From Dysidea avara (lineage: Eukaryota > Porifera > Demospongiae > Dictyoceratida > Dysideidae), in assembly GCF_963678975.1 (NCBI RefSeq), contig NC_089281.1:6969277-7033276 (forward strand): a stretch of 64,000 bases of DNA, read 5' to 3'. Position 1 is the stretch's first letter; each line of letters begins with the position of its first letter. Positions 24,425-34,192 of this stretch are shown in pieces. A program made the position numbers and the translations under genes. The notes under the pieces were generated by a model that did not search any database, was not told the origin of the DNA, and saw only the letters and a program-made list of their open reading frames with translations.

Positions 24425-25248
24425 CAGGGGCGGATCCAGAGTTTGGAAAGAGGGGGAGGGGCACCTTACTGAAAAAAGTTGAAGAGCCAAAAAAAAGAAA
24501 AGAAAAAGAAAAACGAAGTGGATATTTAGCCGGTCACCGATCACCGTGCAAATATTTATTTAGCCGGTCGTTTGTTGGGAAGTGTCACCTATAACTCTAG
24601 TATCAAACACACTAGTTGTATGAAGGTAAGTTTTTGGGTGAGCTCGCCTCGAACTCACCCAAAAGCTTACCTTCATACAGGCAGTGAAAGTCATCATTAC
24701 GTTTAACAGGCAAACGTCAGGTTAGCGCTAGGGTTAGGGTCGGGTTCGGTTCGGTTCAGCTTTGGTTTCTTCTTCACTGGTACTATAGTATTTTATATTT
24801 GTAACATTTAAATAGTACAAAAACAAGAGGCGTAGCCAGCAAGCACCGGTGGTACAGTGGTAGAGCGTTGGTATTATAAACCTGAATGTGTGGGTTCGAG
24901 TCTAGATCACGTCACACTCTTTTTCTTCGTTTCTTAAACCTTTTTGTGTCACGATTTTCTAAGTTTTTTATTTTAATTGCAATGACCAGCTAGTCTAAAT
25001 ATCAACAGCCAAAGAAAAAAAGGTCACAGCAATAATAGCTAGTTATCCTTTACCAAATATATAATTATATATATATACTCTAATAAAGCAGTCACAGTGT
25101 TCATGAGGCAGTGTAGCTTACCGATAAAGCTATAAATAAGGATTTTATTTTACATATGTGATAATATCGTAATTGACTGCTCTATTAGAGTATCTCGATC
25201 TTGTATGCAATTTTTTGAAGGGAGGGGTGGGCACTGGATCCGCCACTG
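24425..25248. mobile_element. MITE with GGCGGATCCAG ends, copy 2, with nested insertion
   Basis: The ends CAGGGGCGGATCCAG and CTGGATCCGCCACTG are flanked by ATAAC on both sides (24420-24424 and 25249-25253). Outer parts match copy 1 at 8986. A foreign segment of about 520 bp splits it between two AGCCAAA sequences (about 24490 and 25011). The host is the NHL part of the TRIM pseudogene. Confidence 0.8.
24490..25010 (+). mobile_element. Nested element with tRNA-like stretch and 25-bp hairpin
   Basis: This segment interrupts the MITE and is bounded by AGCCAAA repeats that look like a target duplication. At 24618-24678 it has a hairpin with 25-nt arms (GTATGAAGGTAAG...CTTACCTTCATAC), one wobble pair and an 11-nt loop. 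At about 24843-24915 a tRNA-like stretch has an A-box-like GGTACAGTGGTAGAGC and a B-box GGTTCGAGTC, but the acceptor arms do not pair. A SINE-like origin is plausible but unproven. Confidence 0.55.
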
Positions 25249-25394
25249 ATAACAGTAGTACAATCCTGTTACAATCAACAGTTAGAGATGATGGTAAGTT
25301 CAATTAACTCTTATTGCCAATACCAGACTTGTGGATGAAGATACCATCAAGTTGAAATGAGTGGATACAGTGACCATAAGTGTTAGTTATATAC

Positions 25395-25632
25395 TACCAT
25401 AGATTCTTTACACAGGATCTTGGGGACCCCCCCCCCAAAAAAAAACATACAAGATCGAGATGCTCATCAGTCTAATACTCTAAGCAGTATGATTAAGATA
25501 TTTGTGCATAAAACCACAAAAATTTAGTCCCAAAGCATACAAAATAGCTAGCTTCTGGGGGACTGTGCTCCCCAGAGTCCCAGACCCCCTGCTATTACCC
25601 TGGTGCATCCCACCATGTCAAATCCTGGATTC
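25395..25632. mobile_element. Degraded MITE in TRIM pseudogene
   Basis: This segment is missing from the intact TRIM copies. It starts near AGGATCTTGGGG and ends near CATGTCAAATCCTGGATTCAC. It contains AAGATCGAGATGC and ACTCTAAGCAG, worn forms of the internal motif of the GGCGGATCCAG MITE family. The ends are too worn to define exactly. Confidence 0.45.
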
Positions 25633-26202
25633 ACTCCCTGTGTTTGATATGCAGAAACAATACCGCAGTCAACAATGTACACCTTGTTGTGATGGACTGT
25701 GATGCCAATGGGTAAGCTCAGTTCCTTGTCACTTGCATATAATCCCTTCCTTCCAAACCGAAGTAGATATAATGACCACTACAATTAAATTTCTGTACCC
25801 TGTGATTAAATCCATCCACAACATACAAAAAATTATTATCATCAAATGGTACTCCACATGGTTCATTAAACTGCCCGTCACCATCACCACAGCTGCCAAA
25901 TTTCCTCACCAGTTGCCAAATTTCCTCACCAGTTGATCTTGTTCATTAATTATGTAAACACAGTGATTGGTACTGTCATATACTGGTCAGTGATGGTCAC
26001 TGCTGATAGCCGCACTCCTGAGTTTACCCATTTTACCACTGTCACTGAGTCATTGATGGCTTTCTTTGGACTGCTTAATGTGGAGTAGTCTCTTGAAGCA
26101 GTGAATGAAAAGGGACTTCCGCCCTGCAGTAGTCACAGAAAGTCGATGATGTCCTATCAGTTCAGTGTTGAAGGATCCTGTGTACCTGATCCAGTAGTGA
26201 CA

Positions 26203-27108
26203 TTCTGTCCTAACTGTGTGTGGTTCATGTGATGATCAACACAGGCGTAGCAAGACCACTTGTCAACATGTCATCATACCGCCACATCACAAATCATTGA
26301 AGTCAAGAAAACAACTTGCTATATGTAAGAAACATGCCATATAGAAATGAGGTTTTATTGTGAGACATATGTGAAGAGCTAATTTGTCTTACTGTACCAA
26401 CTACTACTAACGCTCATTCTACACATCATGATACAGTCAAGGAAGTAGCTGACAAACACAGAAAACAACTGAAGAAGACTACTGCTTTACTAAACAATCA
26501 CAAAATTGTCACAACATCACTGAGACACTGACACAAAGGAGAGAGTGTGACAACAACATAAAACTGTTGACAAAGACATTGATCAATACTTCTACAATGT
26601 AGCTAATACAAAAGGTCAAGCAGCAATGTAAACAACTAAAGAAAGAGCTCCACAACAAAGTGAGTAACAAAGTAAAGTTACTGACATCACAACTAAAAGG
26701 TGGACAGTGCCCAGGCTCATGTGATGAATGTGAATAAATTGGCTGGTAAAATGGAGGAGAGCTGTGATGATAAGATATCAGTGCTATCAGGAGAGAGACT
26801 GTTGGTGTACCATGTCTCTAAAGTGAATGACACTTATAATAATAAACTTCAAACTGATCCTGTAGAATCATATGTGTATTTTGTTTTGTTCCATTTTCCC
26901 CATTTTCACAACTTGGGTGTATCTTTAATCCAATCCCTTCACAATGTGAAATCAGTGATATTCCACATGTACTGTCACTATGTTAAACAGTTCACCACAA
27001 AAGAGGTCAGAGGTTCTTCTCTCACTAGTGGAGGTGTGGTCAAGGTGCAGTTGGATAGTGGGAAGGGTAACATCCAATCTGTGACAGTGAAGGACAACAA
27101 TAATGGAT
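26203..27108 (+). pseudogene. TRIM-NHL pseudogene, N-terminal part, inverted
   Basis: On the plus strand this shows B-box 1 (an FCPNC stretch near 26210), the start of the coiled coil (NAHSTHHD...KHRKQLKKTT near 26440), the end of the coiled coil (from 26700) and the filamin domain up to VKDNNNG at 27108. Stops and deletions are frequent. The other half on the minus strand resumes at the very next residues (R/YTGSF) at 26190. This is one gene split by an inversion. The linker KLQTDPVESY places it with the copies at 34193 and 54825. No RING sequence was found. Confidence 0.85.
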
Positions 27109-27580
27109 GACTCTTTCTAGGGCTACTTAGGATGAGGATTACAATGCTCTTAGATTTCTGCATGATGTATATGGTCAATATAAATTGCAATTGCAATTTT
27201 ATTTGTTTTGTGAAAATGACCCAGCACGTGCTGGTTACAACAAGGTCAACTGTAGAAAGTCAGAAAACTTGTAGGTATTGTTTGGTGTACCACTTTGATA
27301 GAATTCAGGGAGCTGACTCATTGTTGTATGCACATTGTGAAGGAGACTGGTACAGAGCACATGTACTCAGACCATGTATACACTTACATGTTGTTTTGCT
27401 ATCTGTAATATCATGCAAACAAATGCTACCCTAGGGAAAAGCACAGCTCATTGCATTTTTTTTCTTCAAAATCACTGGTGATGACCTACTTTGAAACTCC
27501 TTAAGTACGTATTCTTACATCGTCACACAATTAATCATCACACGTAATCCAATCTGTAAGGCAGATGATATATATGTATG
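27109..27580 (+). other. Unassigned DNA with possible Tudor-like fragment
   Basis: A plus-strand frame around 27270-27370 reads LVYHFDRIQGADSLLYAHC then EGDWYRAHVL. The last part resembles the core of a Tudor domain. There is no start, splice context or continuation to support a gene. The rest is unassigned. Confidence 0.25.
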
Positions 27581-28790
27581 CATTGTTTGACCCAGAATAA
27601 AATCTGCATCACCCAATATTATATAACCTGGGTTCACCTCCAAATGCAAACATGGATAAAATTTCTTGACAAAATGAATTTTCTGTGATGTTAATGTTAA
27701 CTTTATTTTCAAGGATGCTCAAATGATTCAGAATATAAAGCTACTACTATTCTGTGGATGTTGCAAAAACCAGCAAATGTACCTAAAATTCTGTAGTTGT
27801 TTTCTTGGTAGCAAACTACATGCAGTGAGAAGTGTTGTACTGCACAGCTACACAGTCAGCCAAAGCAGTGATGACAATAGCAGCTACAAGTAGCAGCAAT
27901 TTGCCAACTGTGTGAAGCTAGTGTTGACAAGTTAGACAGTAACTTTACTCATGCAACTGTGCTACTATAAGAAAAGTGGTAACAAGGTCATCATGTTTTT
28001 CATAAGTCAAGATAACAGCAAGCACAACACTTAGGAGGGAAGGACAAGGAGCACGCAACAGTGGTGGCATGTGCTAGTACGTATTAGCATGTAACAGAGT
28101 AAGCACCAACAGTGATGGTAACATTTGACAGAAGTAGCTAGTGTTATTTGATACTATTGATACAACGTACGCTCGTATCAATACTGGACCCGGTATCAAT
28201 ATTGTATCAACAATGTATGCTCTAATAGAGCAACAGTCAAACACTCCAATAGAACAGTCATTCATTGTATACAATATTTGAAGGGACTAAAGATAAGCTC
28301 ACTGATGAATACATATAACATGCTGCTACATATTGCTACATATTCAGATTTCATACTGAGTGTCACAGCTATAACTAGGTCAGAAACCATTGATGAACAT
28401 TACCACTGGCTGGTACATCTTGAAGCTAATTACCAATGAAAAGACATAGTTGAACGAAACAATTTGTTTTATAGTTTTGGAATGCATGGACACATAGTGA
28501 ATTGGGCGAATATCACTTACAACAATTATAAGATATGCCAACTTTAGTTGGTAGCTCTCGTGGCAGCCTTGACAACCAAATTCATGTGACAAGAACAGAA
28601 TACCATATGGCAGGAACTTTTGACAGAAGAAAAGGTCACACTTCATTAGCTTTGATGAGTTAAATTTTGCAGAAAATAAAGAACTTGCCTTTGCAAATGC
28701 TTCACGAATTTATAATCAAACATCTGCTACTATTTCTGACTAATATCTGAACACATCCATAAAGGTTGTACAGTACTATAAAGTATGACC
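27580..28790 (+). repeat. Duplicated AP5M1 intron-1 block, third copy
   Basis: This matches about 760-1800 and 8190-9480, including GTAGCAAACTACATGCAGTG and the pair of CTCTAATAGAG/CCAATAGAACAGTC motifs near 28216. It lacks the MITE seen in unit 2 and so supplies the empty site. No exon 1 was found upstream. Confidence 0.65.
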
Positions 28791-29910
28791 AAAAGTATGT
28801 CCAACCACGTACATAACAGGATTTGTCAAGATCATTTCCAAACTTATAATTTCAGGCCCTGGTTTGATGAATTACAGTCCATTTAACTGATTGCAACCTT
28901 TTCTTTTGTCAAAATTTCCTGTTATACGATACAACAACAGCTGCATATGAGAGGTGGCAGCAGCAACAGGATATATCTGGATATGTATAAACATGTGGCA
29001 ACAAGCAATGGCGCCAGGAATAAATTTTTACTGAGGCAAAGCTTATACATTGACCTAATTGAAAGGGTCTGCTTCTGACTCAAATGATTCACAAATACTT
29101 TCAAGTATGGGTGGTACAACATTTGCAAGTTGACTCTCTGGTTGGATGGAAGAAACTGTTTCAGAAGACTCTGAGCGTTTTCTAAATGCCATAAGAAATG
29201 CTCCAGCTTAGTTAATGCTACAGTATACCATGCTTCAATTATTAAACTGGTTTAGTTGCAATCAACTGGCACAAAAAACTGAATTAATCCAGAGATAATT
29301 TGAGTGGTCAAGCCATCCATGGATTCATAGTCATGCACACTATACTTGTTATTGATCTGATGTGATGTTTAAGTCAGAGATTATCTCTTTCATGTGATGC
29401 TCAACTGCATGTGCTAAGCATGTAAAGCTAGGGACTCTGGGAAGTAATTTAATACAATAATAAATGTAAATGATTTAGACCAAGCAATGTAATGAGAACG
29501 GTGGCTAATCTGTACTGAATGCTCTATTAGAGTATATTACGATGACTGCTCTATTAGAGTATCTCGATCTTTTACAATGTATAGAATCTATGGCTGTAGT
29601 ACTAAGTAGGGCAAGAGCCTACGACTATGGTGACACGGTACTGGACCACTTCTCAGCTGCTTGAATCACAGAAATGCTGTCTAGTATAAACGTTTTAGTA
29701 GAAAATCAGGAGTGCCCTCGGGAGTGCCTAAACCCAGGTCTCAGTGCTCAGCCTGTTGTTGAGAATTTTTACCGAGGCAGCTGCCTCGGTTGTCTCAATG
29801 GTAGCTACGCCACTACAAGTACGAAAGGAAGTATAGTTTCTGGGTTGTGCAGTTCCTTAAGAACTTTCCGCCTATCTTAAAATTTCTTTTCAGCATACAA
29901 TGATGTCAAT
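28791..29910. other. Unassigned DNA
   Basis: No gene was recognised. Two copies of the GACTGCTCTATTAGAGTAT motif lie at 29518 and 29550. The stretch interrupts the AP5M1 intron-1 homology, which resumes near 29910, so it may be an insertion. Confidence 0.35.
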
Positions 29911-31132
29911 ATTCATAATTAATAAATGATAGACAGTATCATGTGACTGCATTGTTCATCAACAACATTATGCTGCATGGCAGTGGCAGTAGCATATGGT
30001 AGCTGTGGCATGTTACGTCTCATGTATATGTGGGTATTACGAGTCACTTAAGTTAAAAGCTTTCCTATCACCTAATAATGTGACCCCAATTTTTCATACT
30101 ATAGTATGTTCACGTTGAGCTGAATCCTGAAAAACAGCTAAAAATTAAAAGTGGATTTTTTCTCAACAGGGTTAACATTTCAACCAACCAGATGATTAGT
30201 GGTAACAGCAAAGGTGTCAACAACAGACACGTACGGTTTAGCTCCATTACGGCTGTAATGGACACTGTACTTATATTGCTTCCCCATAGGAAATGTGTTG
30301 TGAAAATTTTGATTGGTTGTAAATATTATGTCAAACATTTGAACAACAGCATTTTGAAATATTTTTAGTGGGTCAAGCAGTACTACAAATGAGCCAAATT
30401 TCAAGATCGTGTGTAATTACATTCATGAGTTATTAAATGTTTTTGAGGATTCAGCTCAACGTGAACATACTATACTTGTAGGCAAAGGTGTAACTGTAAA
30501 CTATACTATCCTAAAATTTCAAAAATTATCCTACCATGTGGTTGGCTGTATGATCTTTTCTCTAAAGTACTGTATGTGCTCCTATTATGAGTCATATGTG
30601 GGTATTATGGGTCACAATATTCATTATTTCATAAGTTAATTATCTTATATCCTATTATGGTAAATGTTGCGGAAATATTTACAGGCTTGCACCCCTAATG
30701 GCATTCAAAACACCATAGTTGACTTGGTTTTTGCACTTTATATCTTCGTACTCCTTACTACATGGTGAGAGGTACGTGTAGCTAATCTGGACCAGTATTC
30801 CTGCTTAATAAACTAAGATATCTCTTAATTGGATTGTGGTCAGCTTATGATCACTGTTTATGTTGATCTGAGGTAGTATTATCCATTTCTTCCTAAATCT
30901 GCAGGATTTAACACTCTGAGCATATTTTTAACTATGCGACCCTTAATACAACCTGACCCAAAATACCAGCATATACCTAACAAGATCACACCAACAATTT
31001 TATTCTGCATCTATTTCATTGATGCGCTATCCTTCTGTACTCATTGCAGTGTTATAAGATTACACAGTATATCATGTATATAAGTTGTTTGTAATATATA
31101 CTTGTTTTAAAGCTATATGTTTTTTTGTTTAG
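29910..31132 (+). repeat. AP5M1 intron-1 remnant, 3' part
   Basis: This matches 1890-2520 of the intact gene, for example AATAAATGATAGACAG and the run leading to the exon 2 acceptor TTTTTTGTTTAG. A TIR element at 30100-30474 interrupts it. Confidence 0.6.
30100..30474. mobile_element. TIR element with TA ends, copy 1
   Basis: The ends are perfect inverted repeats of about 28 bp, starting TAGTATGTTCACGTTGAGCT, flanked by TA. This fits a Tc1/mariner-type target site. There is no transposase frame. A diverged copy in opposite orientation lies at 53157-53475, sharing the internal run GCAGTACTAC and its neighbourhood. Confidence 0.7.
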
Positions 31133-32243
31133 ATGATTTCCAACAGTAGAAAGAAGGGGAAACTTTGCTAAAGCCAGATAAATTCTTTCCTCTACCAGAT
31201 TACGCAGTTGTGGCTGTTAAAGTAGTGAAGAAATAGATGAGCAAGTGAGTTTGTTTAACTGATATTGTAATACTTACTATATAAAATTTTTTTACACTTA
31301 TTTTTTTATTGAGAAACGAGATTAATGTGCAATTCGCAACCAGAAACCGGTTTATAATTTGTGCTCTGGCAAGTTATGGCTGTGGTTTTATTGAACAAGT
31401 AAATGACGGTATGGTTGTACTTATTTTAGTTCTTCATTTATTTCAGAACAATTTGATTTGCATTAGTGGAATCTGCAGTAGAAGACAATTTAGAAATGTA
31501 AGTTTCTTTTGTTGTTGAAAGTTCATTTGAGCCCCACCCCCAACTCCAAAGACCCAGTATTCCAGTAGCATTGTCATTGCTGGAGGGTATTGCAGAACTA
31601 ATAAGCACCAACACTGAAGCCATTAGCCAGGTTAGTATTGGAATCACATTTGTGACTAGATTTTACAAAACCACTTCAAATCACACAATGAACACAAAGT
31701 TGCTATACTGCCAATGCAGCATATTCCTTAAACTACACAAGACTGATTTTTAAGCATCCATTTTGAAGCCTAACTGGTGCCCACCATGTTGTTTGGTGGG
31801 AACTCAACAAGCTGCTATGGTGCAGGAAAAGTGGCGTATGCATGCTGCTCACTATTCGAAGCCAACTATCTTGAAATTGTTGATGTGTGATTTGGCTAAA
31901 TCCAGTGACATTAAATGTCGACTGTTATTCTCATTTGTTTGCTGTATACACTTACAGTCTCACTACAAGATGATGGAGCTATACCAATATTTGTGTGTAG
32001 TTGCTCCATTTGGATCACTCCTTGACAACAGTGTTAGCAACACAAAGTTGTTGATGGCTAACGGCTACCCTCAGGGACCAATGCCTCGACAAAAGGGTAA
32101 CAGACATACAGACTTTTACTAACTTGTACGTGTGCTCTATTAGAAATACTGTGTAAATAAACTTAGTGTGTAAATTGTGTGCATGCATTTTGTACATCTA
32201 CGTATGTGTGAAGGTATATTTTCAGTTTTCTATATCACTACAG
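31133..32243 (+). pseudogene. AP5M1 pseudogene, exons 2-6 only
   Basis: Exon 2 (31133, with a 9-bp loss), exon 3 (about 31305-31400, acceptor AG lost), exon 4 (shortened), exon 5 (31552-31630) and exon 6 (31960-32095) are recognisable. Homology stops exactly at the exon 7 acceptor CACTACAG at 32243, after which the sequence is unrelated. Exons 7-14 are absent. Confidence 0.85.
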
Positions 32244-33091
32244 GCTGCAAAAGTATGAAGTCCAGCTGGTAGAAAAAGTCCTAATATAATACACTATGTA
32301 TAACTCCTGGTGATATTATCCCCCACACGAATCGTAATTAAATTAGAGGTGTGCACTATGTTCAGAGGGGTTTCAGCTGAAACCACTGCAACCCCCTTGT
32401 ATCCGCCACTAATGGAGGCATGCTCCAAGAAAAACTTTTAGGTCTTTAACACTTAAAGATACTATTTTTACTGTGTTGGTAAAAGAACTTTCCAAAAAAT
32501 ACAAAAGGTGACTGTTCTATTAAGGTATGTGACTGCTCTATTAGAGTATTTTATTTATTTATTTTTGAAAACACCAAAGATCTGTTGGTAGCAACCAACA
32601 GTCATAACAACGTACAATCATTACTAACTACATAGTTAATTATAAGTGTTTGAAGTTGGTAATTGGAGATTTTGTTTGATGACATCAGGCACTTCTATCT
32701 GAACCTTTAATACCTTTGCAAATCAATGCAAAATCTTGCCTGAATATACTTGACCAGTTTCTGAAAACTTCAGAAACCCCCTTGGATTCATCCTTACTTC
32801 TCACACCTACAATATGAACAAATCAATTAATACCACTATAGCTCACTTGTTTTTTTGTGTAAGTTGCATTATTTTTCAGTCTAGTATGTGATTTTCTGAT
32901 GCCAGATAAACTCCCTTCAAGTCCCTTGCTTGTGTATGCATGCATATCATTTCCGTCGGCACACACACTGCTCTTATATAGTACTGGCTATTGCACTGCT
33001 TATAGATGCTGTAGGTTGTCACGTTGGTGCAATTGGTTGTATGTAACCCGGTCCTAGAGTACTAATAATAATAATAACAATAGACCATACT
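32244..33091. other. Unassigned DNA with LINE tail
   Basis: No gene was recognised. It contains a minus-strand LINE 3' end at about 32545-32670 and copies of the CTATTAGAG motif near 32516 and 32538. Confidence 0.4.
32545..32670 (-). mobile_element. CR1/L2-like LINE 3' end, minus strand
   Basis: Read on the minus strand this repeats the 3' UTR of the LINE at 18880-19567, with GTTGGTTGCTACCAACAGA and a terminal (AAAT)n tract. Only the last 100-150 bp remain. Confidence 0.7.
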
Positions 33092-33568
33092 CAGTGTTAG
33101 GCAAGTTACTATATAAAAGTAACTAGTTACATATTACTTGCAGCTGAATTATTTAGTTACAGTTACATATTACCCACTATAGTAATATTACATGTTATAT
33201 TACTTTGTGTCCACAGCCTTAAGCTGTCACGTGTGAAACTACCACCTTATCACGTGGCATGATTGCGTTGTTGGACAATGTGCAAATCTTGGTTATAAGT
33301 AAGAAGCTGGTGAATAAGCTTCATTCAGTAGGCTTCGTTACTTTGTTGTGGCTAGGCGTTACTATGTGGATTACTAACGAGATTAGTAATGTAGTAATAA
33401 TATTATGTAATGTTAGATTCGTTACAGTAACTATATTACTTAGGTAATGCATTACATTTGTAAGTAAAGTAACTTGAGTTATATTACCAGTTTTTATAGC
33501 ATATTTCGTTATATTACTTAGTTACCACAAAAGTAATAATATTATGTAACACGTTACTCCCAACACTG
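33092..33568. mobile_element. hAT-like MITE, copy 2
   Basis: This is 477 bp, starting CAGTGTTAGGCAAGTTACT and ending ACGTTACTCCCAACACTG. It is flanked by a perfect 8-bp duplication ACCATACT (33084-33091 and 33569-33576). It belongs to the same family and orientation as 10415-10930 and is shorter by internal deletions. Confidence 0.9.
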
Positions 33569-33576
33569 ACCATACT

Positions 33577-34192
33577 ATACATGCCAGGAGGCCTGATATT
33601 GTTGTTGTTGACAAGTCTGCACATACAGTGTCTTCAATTGATTATTTCAATTCCAGCAGATCCAAGAGTTGTCATATAGGAGGATGAAAGAATAAAACAA
33701 ATATCAAGATTTCCAAATTGGGCTGAAACATTTGTGGAACATGAAAACATTTGTTATTCTGATTGTGATTGGCTCCCTTGGTTGTGTGTCTAAACATTTC
33801 CAGTCTTTTGTTTCCAGTTCCATGACTGAAATAGGATTAAACGTCCACTAGTATATCTTGAGGTGTAGGTGACCTCCCTTGTTTCACTACTTTATATTTC
33901 CTAAAATATTACTAAATTTTTCCTTGTACCTGCATAAACAGTCATAGCTTTCACTCTTACTCACTGTAACTGACCATTATTTATGTACATTTTTCCTCTT
34001 ATAGAGGTAGTACATTAATAAAAACAATACAAATTAAAGGTTCTTAAAATGCTCTGTGCATGTATTATCATGTGTGCATGTTATCTCATTGGTCACAAAG
34101 TATGCCACAATTAAAAAAACAACAAAAAAACTAATTGACTAAAATGCAGTTATATTGTAATACATAAGCCTAGCTACCTTCCATAGCAAACA
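33577..34192. other. 3' flank of TRIM gene, nothing recognised
   Basis: No reading frame, repeat or RNA gene could be supported. The segment is AT-rich. On the minus strand it is the 3' region of the TRIM gene at 34193-36379. Confidence 0.35.

Larger units (their letters stand above)
24262..26190 (-). pseudogene. TRIM-NHL pseudogene, C-terminal half
   Basis: On the minus strand this carries, in order, the end of the filamin domain (YTGSFNTEL near 26170), the NHL region (for example RKFGSCGDGDGQFNEPCGV near 25850) and the final NHL repeat near 24270. It is full of stops, frameshifts and insertions. A 20-bp tandem duplication (TGCCAAATTTCCTCACCAGT) lies near 25893, and MITE insertions lie at 24425-25248 and about 25395-25632. 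The N-terminal half is next to it in the opposite orientation. Confidence 0.85.

Noticed and set aside
24725-24745. Telomeric TTAGGG repeat
   Set aside because: Only about two units occur and they are inside a mobile element. This is too little to call interstitial telomeric DNA.
24843-24915. Functional tRNA gene
   Set aside because: A-box and B-box are present but the acceptor, D and T stems do not pair properly, so it was kept as a tRNA-like part of a repeat.
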